Assembly (NCBI RefSeq): GCF_035975855.1
Contig: NZ_CP109055.1
Location: 4,402,001-4,466,000 of the forward strand
Source of the DNA: Streptomyces sp. NBC_01304
GTDB taxonomy: Bacteria > Actinomycetota > Actinomycetes > Streptomycetales > Streptomycetaceae
Direction of reading: 5' to 3'
DNA length: 64,000 nt
The notes beneath the pieces are model-generated. The model saw only the letters and a program-made list of their open reading frames with translations, was not told the DNA's origin and did not search any database. Positions 40,702 through 49,391 of the stretch are shown here, in pieces. Made by a program: the position numbers and the translations under genes. Numbering within the stretch: position 1 is the stretch's first letter; each line of letters starts with the position of its first letter.

Positions 40702-40866
40702 CCCCCACCCCGCCCCTTCCCGTAAGGCTGCCGCCGGCTTCAAAAGACTGTCCTCAAACGCCGGACGGGCTGATTCATGGCTGATGAATCAGCCCGTCCG
40801 GCGTTTGAGGACACCGCCCGCAGGGCGGAAAGCTGCGCAGCATTACGGGAAGGGGCGGGGTGGGGG
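40702..40866. repeat. G-arm repeat, copy 8 (perfect 30-bp inverted cores)
   Basis: C-rich arm from 40702; 40749-40778 pairs perfectly with 40784-40813 across a 5-nt loop; G-rich arm to 40866, ending 4 bp before the stop of the glycosyltransferase gene. The palindrome would give a stable hairpin in either transcript. Confidence 0.9.
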
Positions 40867-40870
40867 AAAA

Positions 40871-42040
40871 TCAGCGGCGCCTACGCCGACGCGAGTACAC
40901 CAGCGCCTCAGTCGCCGCGAAGCGCAGGACGAACGTCAGGAGCAGGGCCAGGGCCGTGGCGGGCAGGACCGCCATCCCCCAGACCCCGACCAGCAGCGCG
41001 ATCAAGGGAATTCGCAGCACCAGATCCGCATTGGCCAGCGCGGCGAAGCGCAAGGAACGGTCCAGCCAATGCCTATGCCCCCGCCGCGACCGGAAAAGCA
41101 GCACCTCCAGCAGAAGGAAGTTCCAGGCCACCCCCAACTGGTTGGCCAAGATCTCCGCAGGGAGATAGTGCAGCCCGGCCGACGTCAACGCGTACAGCCC
41201 CAGCAGGTTCGGCACGAACCCCGTCAGCCCGATCAGCCCGAACACGAGCAGCCGCGCGACCGGCGCCGCCGTGCGCAGCTCGACCAGGTGGCGGAGGAAC
41301 CTCCACCCCTCCCGCGCCGTCGACTTGGACTCCCCCGCGAACCGGTCCTGGAAGACGAAGGGCACCTCCGCGATCACGCGAGGCCGGCAGCGTACGGCCA
41401 GTTCGAGGAGGATCTTGTAGCCGAGGGGCTGCAGGGCCGAAGCCGTCACCGCCGAGCGGCGCATCGCGAAGAAGCCGCTCATGGGATCGCTGATCCCGCG
41501 CAGCGAACGCGGGAAGAGCCCCTTCGTCAGCCACGTCGCGGCCCGCGACACCGCGATCCGGTAGCCGCCGGCCAGACCCGCCCGGCTGCCGCCCGGCGTG
41601 TAGCGGCTGGCGACCACCAGGTCGGCGCCGGTCGACTCGCCGGTCGCCACCAACTCCGGTACGAGGGAAGGGGGATGCTGCAGGTCCGCGTCCATGACCA
41701 CGACCCAGTCGGACCCGGCCGCCCGCAGGCCCTCGACCACCGCGCCGCCGAGGCCCCCGTCCGGCCGGTCCCGGTGGATCACCGAGACCGGGAACGGGCA
41801 GTCCTGCGCGGCCGACGCGATGACCTGCGGGGTGTCGTCCGTGGAGTCGTCGACGAAGACGACCTCGCAGGGGAGGCGGGAGGGGACGGATTCCGTGATG
41901 CGGTGCAGCAGTTCGCGGACATTGGCCGACTCGTTGAAGGTCGGGATGATCACGGTGACGGCGCCGGGCTCGGGCACCTCCCGCAAGTCGGGTTCCAGTT
42001 CCCCGAGTTCGTCCTCGGCAGGCTTCGGAAACGTACTCAT
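40871..42040 (-). CDS. Polyprenol-phosphate GT2 glycosyltransferase fused to GtrA domain
   Basis: A 389-residue protein. Residues 28-250 are a DPM1-like GT2 domain (VTVIIPTFNESANVRELL, VDDSTDDT, VVMDADLQHPP with the DxD metal site, SGFFAMRR). Residues 265-385 are four TM helices of the GtrA type (LLVFGLIGLTGFVPNLLGL). It likely charges a polyprenyl phosphate with a sugar (mannose or glucose) and may flip it. The ATG at 42040 overlaps the preceding GT39 gene (ATGA). Confidence 0.88.
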   Translation of the reverse strand: MSTFPKPAEDELGELEPDLREVPEPGAVTVIIPTFNESANVRELLHRITESVPSRLPCEVVFVDDSTDDTPQVIASAAQDCPFPVSVIHRDRPDGGLGGAVVEGLRAAGSDWVVVMDADLQHPPSLVPELVATGESTGADLVVASRYTPGGSRAGLAGGYRIAVSRAATWLTKGLFPRSLRGISDPMSGFFAMRRSAVTASALQPLGYKILLELAVRCRPRVIAEVPFVFQDRFAGESKSTAREGWRFLRHLVELRTAAPVARLLVFGLIGLTGFVPNLLGLYALTSAGLHYLPAEILANQLGVAWNFLLLEVLLFRSRRGHRHWLDRSLRFAALANADLVLRIPLIALLVGVWGMAVLPATALALLLTFVLRFAATEALVYSRRRRRR

Positions 42041-43749
42041 GGCTTCCCCCCGGACTCGGCATCGGCACGCGTGTCGATCTTCCGGATCTCGATCCGGTCC
42101 TCCCCCTCGCCGAACACCGCGACCGCCGTCGAGTGGTCGAGGGCCGCCTTGACGTTCGGCAGATCCACCGCGTCCCGGCGCACCGTGGGCGAGGCCACGA
42201 CGTAGTCGAGGTCGCGCCAGCCGCGCGGGATCTTCTTGGCCACCGCGGGGTCCAGGTCGGCCTTGTAGAACCAGATCGCGCCGAGCCCGGGTTCGTAGCC
42301 CGAGTGCACGAGGTCCAGCCAGAGCGCGTCGTCGACCAGGACCCTGGCCCTGCCCGGGTCGGGCACCTCGCTCGCCATCCAGGCGGCCGCCGCGCGGTAG
42401 GGGCCGTTGGCGTCCTTGGTCATGGCCGTGCGGGCGCCGTCGTACCAGCGGGGGGCGACATAGCTCACCGCGAGCGCGGCCAGGCAGATCGCAACTGCCC
42501 AGCGCAGCAAGATAATTGGGCGCCCCTCGGTCGGGCGTTTGAAGCGGCGCAGCACCCCGTGCGCCACGCTCGCCGCACCCCCCGCGAGCACCAGGGCCAG
42601 GAAGGGCAGCGCCTGGATGATGTACATCGCGGGGAGGTAGCCGGACGGGCGCATCGCCACCAGGGCGAGGATCGCGACGGCGAGCGCGGGTCCCGCCATC
42701 GCCCGCGCGGTGACCGACCAGCGCAGGGCGAGCAGCAGGAGCAGCGCCGCCGCGAGGCCGCCGAGGGGCAGGACGCGGTCGTAGTAGAGCCACGACTGGT
42801 AGACGCCGTGCGAGCCGGTGCCCGCGTCGAGGATGAAGCCGGAGCCGGGGCGGCTCATCTGGTACGTGATGCCGTCCCAGAGCGAGACGTGCCCGTCGCC
42901 CGGGAACAACTCGCCCTTGAGGAGGGCGTACAGGGGATAGCCGAGGCCGATCAGTACGCAGCCCGTGATCGCGCCCGTGACCGCGAATTTTCGGGTGTCC
43001 TTGTGGCTGTGCCGCCACATGGTCACCAGGAGTGCGGGCAGGACGACCAGCATCGTCTCCTTCGTGAGCACGCCGACCGCCGCCGCGATGCCGGCCCCGA
43101 AGTGGTGCCACAGATGCCGGTTGGGCGAGGCCGCCAGGCAGAAGGCGAGCAGCATCCACATCACGGCGATGTTGTCGAGGAAGATCTCGCGCTGCAGCAC
43201 GACGGAGAGCGGGGACAGGCCGAAGAGCAGCATGCCCAGTCCGGCCGCCCAGCGCGGCAGCCAGAGCCGGCGGGCGAGGACGTACAGCAGGACGGCGCTC
43301 GCGGCGCTCACGATCAGCATCGCGAGGCGCATCGAGGCGACGTTCATCGACTCGGGGGTGAAGAGCGCCGGGAGCCAGGTCAGGAAGGCGATCTGGATCC
43401 AGCCGAGCGGCGGGTGGTCGTACCAGTAGGTGTAGTGCGCGAGGCCGTCGCCCTGCTGGACCGCCCAGGCCTGGGCGAGATACGTGCCCTCGTCGTCGCT
43501 CAGCGCCGGGTAGGCGCCGATGTTCCAGCCCTGTACGACGAGGATCGCGGCGAGCAGGACGGCGCAGAGCAGGAGATCGGGCGGTGAGCTGCGGAAACGT
43601 ATGACGGGACGGGTGATGATCTCCCGCTTGGACTGCCGCCTGACCCGTCGTTCGGTCTGCCGCCCGGTCCGCCGCTCGCCGTTTTGGGGTGTGCTCGGTC
43701 GCGGCGCGGGCTCCGTCTGGGGGCCGGGCGCCGGGAGGGTGGAGGTCAC
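42037..43749 (-). CDS. PMT/ArnT-like membrane glycosyltransferase (GT-C)
   Basis: A 570-residue protein with about 11 TM helices. The first loop has SDDEGTYLAQAWAV and YWYDHPPLGW, the acidic and DHPP motifs of GT39/GT83 enzymes that use polyprenyl-phosphate sugars. It would transfer the sugar made by the downstream GT2-GtrA enzyme to a surface glycan or protein. GTG at 43749 overlaps the upstream gene's stop (GTGA); residues 1-55 are a charged, disordered cytoplasmic tail. Confidence 0.88.
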   Translation of the reverse strand: MTSTLPAPGPQTEPAPRPSTPQNGERRTGRQTERRVRRQSKREIITRPVIRFRSSPPDLLLCAVLLAAILVVQGWNIGAYPALSDDEGTYLAQAWAVQQGDGLAHYTYWYDHPPLGWIQIAFLTWLPALFTPESMNVASMRLAMLIVSAASAVLLYVLARRLWLPRWAAGLGMLLFGLSPLSVVLQREIFLDNIAVMWMLLAFCLAASPNRHLWHHFGAGIAAAVGVLTKETMLVVLPALLVTMWRHSHKDTRKFAVTGAITGCVLIGLGYPLYALLKGELFPGDGHVSLWDGITYQMSRPGSGFILDAGTGSHGVYQSWLYYDRVLPLGGLAAALLLLLALRWSVTARAMAGPALAVAILALVAMRPSGYLPAMYIIQALPFLALVLAGGAASVAHGVLRRFKRPTEGRPIILLRWAVAICLAALAVSYVAPRWYDGARTAMTKDANGPYRAAAAWMASEVPDPGRARVLVDDALWLDLVHSGYEPGLGAIWFYKADLDPAVAKKIPRGWRDLDYVVASPTVRRDAVDLPNVKAALDHSTAVAVFGEGEDRIEIRKIDTRADAESGGKP

Positions 43750-45035
43750 GTCCGGATCTCCTCGCGGGTCTGGGACATCTGGTTCAGATGTGCGCCGACA
43801 TGGCTGGTCAGCTCCCACTCGTTACGGCCCCGGTGCTCGCGCCAGACCGCGCGGATCGCCGCGCCGGCCAGGAGCACCTGGTAGAAGGGGCCGCCGACGA
43901 TGAGCTTGAAGTAGTGCACAAGGCGGACCTTGAGCCCGTACTGCTTGCCGAAGTCGTGCAGGCCGACCACTTCGAAGACGAAGGTGACGGCGGCGGTGAT
44001 CAGCGGCAGGAAGGTGATGAAGGCGATGCCGACCGGGACGTCGAGGAAGAGTGCGACGGCCGCGTTGAGCGGGATGATCACGCCGGTGAAGGCCTGCAGG
44101 AACGGGGTCATCAGGGTGTAGCGGGCGAGCAACCGTTGTCCCCTGCCCGGGAGTTGCTTCCAGTCCTTCTTCCGGTAGACCTGCAGGAAGCCCTGGTTCC
44201 AGCGGGTGCGCTGCTTGAGCAGGGAGACGAGCGTGCCCGGGGTCTCCTCGCGGGTGACCATGTCACTGTCGTACGCGACCACGACGCGCTTGCCCGTCGA
44301 GGAGAGCCGGACGCCCAGGTCGCAGTCCTCGGCGAGGCAGTTCTGGTCCCAGCCGTCGGCCTCCCTGAGGACGTCCGTCTTCACGAAGACGGTGTTGCCG
44401 CCGAGCGGGATGAACCCTTTCTGCGCGTGCAGGTGAAGGCGGCTGCGGAACCAGAAGAAGTACTCCAGGCAGTTGCGCAGGCTGTACCAGCTGGAGTGGA
44501 AGTTGATCAGCTGGACGCCACCCTGGACGACGTCCGCGCCGGTCTGCCGGAAGGCGTGGTCGACGTGGGTGAGCAGTTCCGGGTGGACCTGGTCCTCGGC
44601 GTCGAAGACCCCGACGACGTCGCCGCGGCAGTGCGGGAGCGCGGTGTTGAGGGCCTTGGGCTTGTTCTTGACCTCGTGCGTGTCCGTGATGACGCGCACG
44701 CGCGGGTCGCGGCCGGCCGCCTCGACGGCGACCTTGGCGGTCTCCGGGTCGTCGTGGCCGACGATCACGATGATCTCGAACGCGGCGTGGCTCGACTCCA
44801 GGAGGCGCTGGATCGTGTGGTCGAGCACCGCCTGCTCGTGCCGGGCCGGCAGGAGCAGGCTGAATGCCAACCCCACGCCGCCCCTTGGTGGTTGGAAGCG
44901 GGTCGCCGCGAGTGTCTCCGGTGTGCGCCAGGCATGCATCTGCCACCACAGCGTGAAGGCGGCCATCCAGAAAAGGGCAAGCGAAATGACAGCAATGAGC
45001 ACAGAAGTGAGCAAAGTCCCCCCAGACCCCCACAC
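43746..45035 (-). CDS. Processive GT2 glycosyltransferase (cellulose/hyaluronan synthase-like)
   Basis: A 429-residue membrane enzyme. An N-terminal TM helix, then the GT2 domain with LLPARHEQAVLDHTI, VFDAEDQVHPE (metal site), LAEDCDLGVRLS and QRTRWNQG, the QxxRW signature of processive synthases, then about four C-terminal TM helices. It probably makes a beta-linked surface polysaccharide. GTG at 45035 has poor SD; a later GTG near the start is possible. First gene of the three-gene glycosyltransferase operon. Confidence 0.87.
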   Translation of the reverse strand: MWGSGGTLLTSVLIAVISLALFWMAAFTLWWQMHAWRTPETLAATRFQPPRGGVGLAFSLLLPARHEQAVLDHTIQRLLESSHAAFEIIVIVGHDDPETAKVAVEAAGRDPRVRVITDTHEVKNKPKALNTALPHCRGDVVGVFDAEDQVHPELLTHVDHAFRQTGADVVQGGVQLINFHSSWYSLRNCLEYFFWFRSRLHLHAQKGFIPLGGNTVFVKTDVLREADGWDQNCLAEDCDLGVRLSSTGKRVVVAYDSDMVTREETPGTLVSLLKQRTRWNQGFLQVYRKKDWKQLPGRGQRLLARYTLMTPFLQAFTGVIIPLNAAVALFLDVPVGIAFITFLPLITAAVTFVFEVVGLHDFGKQYGLKVRLVHYFKLIVGGPFYQVLLAGAAIRAVWREHRGRNEWELTSHVGAHLNQMSQTREEIRT

Positions 45036-45057
45036 GGCGTGACCCGTCCGTCACGCC
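45036..45057 (-). promoter_or_regulatory. 8-bp inverted repeat at the GT2 start codon
   Basis: GGCGTGAC-CCGTCC-GTCACGCC abuts the GTG at 45035. In RNA it would hide the initiation region; in DNA it could be an operator. The rest of the 236-bp gap to 45271 has AT-richer sequence but no clear promoter. Confidence 0.45.
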
Positions 45058-45255
45058 TCCCCCACTTAACGTGGAGAGAATAAGGGGGGAAGGTGAAATT
45101 CAGACTCTCCTCGGATAAATCCAGCGTTTCAACTGTGCCCCCTGATGTCAGACACGCACCTGCTGATGACGGTTGTGGGGGTCTTCCGGCCAAGTCTCGT
45201 ACGTAAGTTGATGGTCTAGGCCTAGGCGCTGCAGGGCCAGTTCACCGCACCGGCC

Positions 45256-45275
45256 CTAGGGGGTGTCTCCCCTAG
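45256..45275 (-). terminator. Inverted repeat CTAGGGG / CCCCTAG over the stop codon
   Basis: A 7-bp stem with a 6-nt loop includes the TAG stop of the 45272 gene. It may slow termination or act as a weak terminator; no U-tract follows. Confidence 0.4.
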
Positions 45276-45781
45276 TCGTCCGCCGGTGGACTGTCGAGGC
45301 GGGGCCTGCCGTCCGTGCAGCGGAACTCGTACGTCGTGTCGTCCTCGTCGTCCGCCGCGTCGTCCTCGACCGCGGACTCCAGCTCTATCGATGCCACGGC
45401 CGCGGGGCCGCGGGCGTACTCCTCCACGTGGTAGCCGTCGTCCGGGCTCCAGGACACCAGGTAGGCGAGGTCCGAGGTGCGGCACTCCACGGTCGCCGTG
45501 CCGCCCGTGAAGCGGATGGTCTTACGGTGGGTGGAGGGGGTCGAAGGGGGTGCGGGCTGCGAACCCGACGAGGGCGAGGGCGAGTCGGCCAAGGCGGAGG
45601 GTGCCGCGCTCAGGGCGCGCCGTACCGCCGTGTCGTCCAGCGGGCGGCCCCCGCGTCCGGCCCCGTCGAGCCCCGCGAGCGACCACGCGCCGAGCCCGCC
45701 GACGGCCGTCGCCCCGGCGGCCCACACCGCCGTGACTGCGGCGCTGCGCCACTTCCTCTGCATGGGCCCAGCCTCCCCCAT
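45272..45781 (-). CDS. Secreted or anchored protein with acidic tail, unknown function
   Basis: A 169-residue protein: basic start (QRKWRS), a hydrophobic segment about residues 14-37, a Ser/Pro-rich stretch, then a small domain with two Cys (VECRTSDLA, FRCTDGRP) and a highly acidic part (EDDAADDEDDT). Probably anchored outside the membrane. ATG at 45781; a second at 45763 fits a signal anchor equally well. Divergent from the two-component genes by 83 bp. Confidence 0.65.
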   Translation of the reverse strand: MGEAGPMQRKWRSAAVTAVWAAGATAVGGLGAWSLAGLDGAGRGGRPLDDTAVRRALSAAPSALADSPSPSSGSQPAPPSTPSTHRKTIRFTGGTATVECRTSDLAYLVSWSPDDGYHVEEYARGPAAVASIELESAVEDDAADDEDDTTYEFRCTDGRPRLDSPPADD

Positions 45782-45864
45782 CGTTTCCTAACGTCCGGTT
45801 AAGGCCCGGACAAGGACCGCGCCCGCCCGTCGTCCGGCCCGAACTCCCTGATTACGGTGGGGTC

Positions 45865-46590
45865 ATGCCCCATCTCCTGGTCGTGGAAGACGATCACCAA
45901 CTGCGCGCGGCACTGGTGCGGGCGCTGCGCGACAAGGGCCATGCGGTGGCGACGGCGGCCGGCGGGATGGCGGGCCTCGACGCCGCGTTGACCGACCGGC
46001 CCGACCTCGTCGTGCTCGACCTCGGTCTGCCGGACGTGGACGGCGCGCAGGTGCTGCGGATGCTGCGCGCGGTCAGCGACGTACCGGTGATCGTGGCGAC
46101 CGCCCGCGACGAGGAGCCGGAGATGGTGGCGCTCCTGGAGTCGGGGGCGGACGACTACATCGTGAAGCCGTTCGGCGCGGCCCAGTTGGACGCCCGGATC
46201 AAGGCGGTGCTGCGCCGGGCGGGCGCCACCGAGCCCGAGGAGCCGCTGCGGGTCGGCGGGCTCACCGTCGACCCGGGGGCGCGCGAGGCCGCCCTCGACG
46301 GGCGGGTCCTGGACCTGACCCCGCGCGAATTCGACCTGCTGGCCCATCTGGCGGCGCGGCCGGGGCAGGTCGTGTCGCGGCGCGAGCTCCTTGCGGAGGT
46401 GTGGCAGCAGCCGCTCGGCGGGGCGGACAAGACGGTCGACGTACATCTGTCGTGGCTGCGCAGGAAGCTGGGCGAGACGGCGCAGGCGCCGCGCTATCTG
46501 CATACGGTGCGCACGGTGGGGGTCAAGCTGACGGCGCCACAGGCGCCGGTCCCCGAGCTCGGGGACTCGCAGCCCCCGGAAGGCCCCTGA
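45865..46590 (+). CDS. OmpR-family response regulator
   Basis: A 241-residue regulator. The receiver has VVEDDHQL, the phospho-acceptor in VVLDLGLP (Asp about 52) and Lys in IVKPF; the winged-helix domain has LTPREFDLLAHL, DKTVDVHLSWLRRKLG and a typical VRTVGVKL wing. It is encoded 2 bp before its kinase. Confidence 0.95.
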   Translation: MPHLLVVEDDHQLRAALVRALRDKGHAVATAAGGMAGLDAALTDRPDLVVLDLGLPDVDGAQVLRMLRAVSDVPVIVATARDEEPEMVALLESGADDYIVKPFGAAQLDARIKAVLRRAGATEPEEPLRVGGLTVDPGAREAALDGRVLDLTPREFDLLAHLAARPGQVVSRRELLAEVWQQPLGGADKTVDVHLSWLRRKLGETAQAPRYLHTVRTVGVKLTAPQAPVPELGDSQPPEGP

Positions 46591-46592
46591 CC

Positions 46593-47951
46593 ATGCGCCG
46601 CCGGCTCCTCCTGCTCACCGCCGCCACCACCGCCCTGGTCCTGGTCGCCCTGCTCGTCCCGCTCGCGCTGCTCGCCCGTAGTCACGCCGCCGACCGGGCC
46701 ACCGCCGAGGCCACCGCGCGGGCCCAGTCCGTGGCGTCCGGAGTGGGGGCCGCGCTCGGGTCGCCGGGCGGGCGGGACACCGCGGCCTCGATCGTGGCCG
46801 GGGTCAACAGCCCCACGCAGCCCACGACTTCGGTGGTCCTCGGCGACGGCGACATCCTGGGCCCCGAGGGCGACGGCATCGACGACGCGGTGCGCCTCGC
46901 CCGGACCGGGCGCGCCTTCACCCACGCCCCGCCCACCGGAGGCCGCACCGTCCTGGTGCCGGTGCAGGGCACCGAGAGCGGCACCGCCGTCGTACGGGTG
47001 GCGCTCGACCGGGGGCAGCTGTACGACGGCATGCTCGCCTCCTGGCTCGCCTTCGGCGGCATCGGGATCGGCCTGCTCCTGGTCGCCCTGCTCATCGCCG
47101 ACCGGCTCGGCACCCGCCTGGTGGGCGCGACCCGCAGACTCGCCGGGGTCGCCGAGCGGCTGGCCACCGGCGATCTCACCGCACGCGCCGCACCGGAAGG
47201 CCCACCGGAACTGCGGCTGGTGGCAGCCGAGTTGAACCATCTGGCCGGCCGCATCGACGAGCTCCTCACCATCGAGCGGGAGAACGCCGCCGACCTCGCG
47301 CACCGCCTGCGCACCCCCCTCGCGGCCCTGCGCCTCGACGCCGAGGGCCTGCGCGACCCGGCGGAGGCCGAGCGGATCGCGGCCGGCGTGGCCACCCTGG
47401 AACTGGGCGTGGACGAGGTGATCCGCAAGGCCCGCCGGCCCCTGGCCGACACCCCGGCCACCGGGGACCTGGCGGCCGTCGCCCGCGAACGCGCCGCGTT
47501 CTGGCTGCCGCTGGCCGAGGACCAGGGCCGCGAGGTGGACGTCGACGTCCCCGGCGACCCGCTCCTCGTCCCCGCGCCCGAGGACGAACTGGCCGCCGTG
47601 CTGGACGCGTTGATAGGGAACGTCCTCGATCACACCCCGCACGGCGTGCCCTTCCGCGTGTCGGTCACCCGGGCAGCGGACGACAGGGAAGCCGGGGACG
47701 GCACCGCGCGTCTCACCGTGACCGATCACGGCCCCGGCATCCCCCCTCAGTACGTCGCCGAACGCGGCGCCAGCGGCGCCGGTTCCACCGGGCTAGGCCT
47801 GGACATCGCCCGTCGTACGGCTCAGGAGTCCGGCGGCGGCTTCGCGGCGGGCCCGGGGCCGGCCGGCGGCACCGTGGTGACCCTCACCTTCCCGCGGGTA
47901 CGGAGCGCGCACCCGGAAACACCTCGGACACGGTCCGCGCCCAGCGGTTGA
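46593..47951 (+). CDS. Sensor histidine kinase (HAMP, HisKA)
   Basis: A 452-residue kinase: TM1 (about 5-28), a short extracellular domain of about 120 residues, TM2 (about 150-172), HAMP (to about 225), the H-box DLAHRLRTPLAALRL, N-box GNVLDHTPHG, G1 TDHGPGIP and G2 TGLGLDIA. All catalytic boxes are present. The 3' end overlaps the converging VTC gene by 68 bp. Confidence 0.94.
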   Translation: MRRRLLLLTAATTALVLVALLVPLALLARSHAADRATAEATARAQSVASGVGAALGSPGGRDTAASIVAGVNSPTQPTTSVVLGDGDILGPEGDGIDDAVRLARTGRAFTHAPPTGGRTVLVPVQGTESGTAVVRVALDRGQLYDGMLASWLAFGGIGIGLLLVALLIADRLGTRLVGATRRLAGVAERLATGDLTARAAPEGPPELRLVAAELNHLAGRIDELLTIERENAADLAHRLRTPLAALRLDAEGLRDPAEAERIAAGVATLELGVDEVIRKARRPLADTPATGDLAAVARERAAFWLPLAEDQGREVDVDVPGDPLLVPAPEDELAAVLDALIGNVLDHTPHGVPFRVSVTRAADDREAGDGTARLTVTDHGPGIPPQYVAERGASGAGSTGLGLDIARRTAQESGGGFAAGPGPAGGTVVTLTFPRVRSAHPETPRTRSAPSG

Positions 47952-48696
47952 TCCCCAGGCCGGGGCGGAGCGCGGCGAACCCGGCCGCGTACTTCGTGAA
48001 GTCCGCGGCACGCACCCCGAGCCGGTGCAGCATCCGGTCCGCCTCGGTCAGATGCCCCCGCGTCTTGGTCTCCACGAGCACGAGCCCGCTGTCGGCCACC
48101 ACCGACCGCCCGCTCGCCGCCTCGCGCACGACGAGGCCCGCGTCGCAGGTCACCCGCTGTCCTTCGGCGACGAACGTGGCCCGGTGGTAGTCGGTCACCA
48201 GGGAGGGTGTCAGCCGGGCGGGCGCGTCGATCCCGTACGCCTCCCGCAGCACCCCCGACAGGAACTCCAACTGCCCTACGCCCAGGGCCTTTTCGTCGCC
48301 CGTCAGAAGCCGCCGGTGCTTGACGGTCTCGCCGCGCCGCCCCTTCAGCTTGATCTCGAACTGCCGCTCGCCCGAGTCCCGGTACAGCCGCTCCCGTACC
48401 CGGAAGCGCAGCCGGCGCCCCTGCCGGTGATCGTGGAACGTGCGCAGCCCGGAGGTGTCGAAGTACACCGAGTGGTACGCGAACCACCGCTTCCCGTCGA
48501 TGGACAGCGCGCGAAAGCCCCCGCCCGGGCGGTGCGGGTCGGTCAGCCGTGCCGCGAACTCCTCGAAGACGTCGAGCGGCACGAGATAGCTGTGGTCGAA
48601 GCGGGCCAGCAGTTCGGCCCGCGCGGTGACCTCCTGGAGCGTGATCGGGTGCGCGGCGAGTGCCGCCCGGCCGATCGCGCGTACGGCCGGGTTCAC
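47884..48696 (-). CDS. VTC-domain (polyphosphate polymerase-like) protein
   Basis: A 270-residue member of the VTC family. The tunnel-fold basic and acidic residues are seen in RRLRFRVRERLY, QFEIKLKGRRGETVKHR, VTDYHRATF and VLVETKTRG. Yeast VTC4 makes polyphosphate from ATP; bacterial members with DUF4956 are less well known. ATG at 48696 overlaps the DUF4956 stop (ATGA). Confidence 0.88.
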   Translation of the reverse strand: MNPAVRAIGRAALAAHPITLQEVTARAELLARFDHSYLVPLDVFEEFAARLTDPHRPGGGFRALSIDGKRWFAYHSVYFDTSGLRTFHDHRQGRRLRFRVRERLYRDSGERQFEIKLKGRRGETVKHRRLLTGDEKALGVGQLEFLSGVLREAYGIDAPARLTPSLVTDYHRATFVAEGQRVTCDAGLVVREAASGRSVVADSGLVLVETKTRGHLTEADRMLHRLGVRAADFTKYAAGFAALRPGLGINRWARTVSEVFPGARSVPAGR

Positions 48697-49328
48697 ACGC
48701 CTCCCTTGGCCAGCGCGCGCCCGAAGGAACGCGGCGACTGCGCCACGGGCTCGGATCGCGGGGCGGGCTGGCGGTAGCGCACTTCCAGGACCATCAGATC
48801 CCGTACGAAATCGATCTCCTGGACCGTCCAGCCGAGCGGTTCCCCGAGCCGTCGCCGCAGATCGGCCCGCAGCGCGTCCGGCTCGCGGTGCACCACGTCC
48901 AGGGTGATCAGGGTCCGGCGGTCACGTGCGTACAGCCACGGATGGTCGGCGACGTACACCACGAGCAGCAGCACGCCGCAGAGCGCGGCGGCCGTGCCGA
49001 GGCCGAGGCCCGGCAGGCCGCAGATCAGGCCGAGGACGAGGGTCGTGAAGTAGTACGCGACCTCCTGGTGCTGCACGGTGTCCGACCGCAGCCGGATGAT
49101 CGAGAGGACCCCGAAGAGCCCGAACCCGACCGCGAGCCCGCCGCCCGTCCCGCCCCTTGCCAGGGCGGCCACGACCGCGAACAGGGCCGTGTTCAGGGCG
49201 AGATAGGCGGGGATCAGCTCGCGCCTGCGGTGCCGTGGATAGAAGACCCCGAAGGTCAGCAGGGCCACGGCGGCGAGGTCGAGCCCGAGGTGGGCCCCGA
49301 GGGCTGGGAGGCTCTGAGTGCTCTGCAT
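48693..49328 (-). CDS. DUF4956 membrane protein
   Basis: A 211-residue protein with four hydrophobic segments in residues 15-130 and a soluble C-terminal domain (ITLDVVHREPDALRADLRRRL). DUF4956 proteins almost always sit next to VTC-domain genes, as here, and probably form the membrane part of the same machine. No cotH-like gene, another common partner, is adjacent. Confidence 0.85.
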   Translation of the reverse strand: MQSTQSLPALGAHLGLDLAAVALLTFGVFYPRHRRRELIPAYLALNTALFAVVAALARGGTGGGLAVGFGLFGVLSIIRLRSDTVQHQEVAYYFTTLVLGLICGLPGLGLGTAAALCGVLLLVVYVADHPWLYARDRRTLITLDVVHREPDALRADLRRRLGEPLGWTVQEIDFVRDLMVLEVRYRQPAPRSEPVAQSPRSFGRALAKGGV

Positions 49329-49391
49329 GCGGCAACCGTAGGAACGGGGCGGTTAAGGCCGCCCCACTCCACGGTTAACGCCCGCCGGCTC

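Noticed and set aside
40871..43159. A 762-codon frame that would fuse the GT2-GtrA gene with upstream sequence
   Set aside because: The part before 42040 is a shadow of the GT-C gene on the same strand in another frame; the ATGA overlap gives the correct start.
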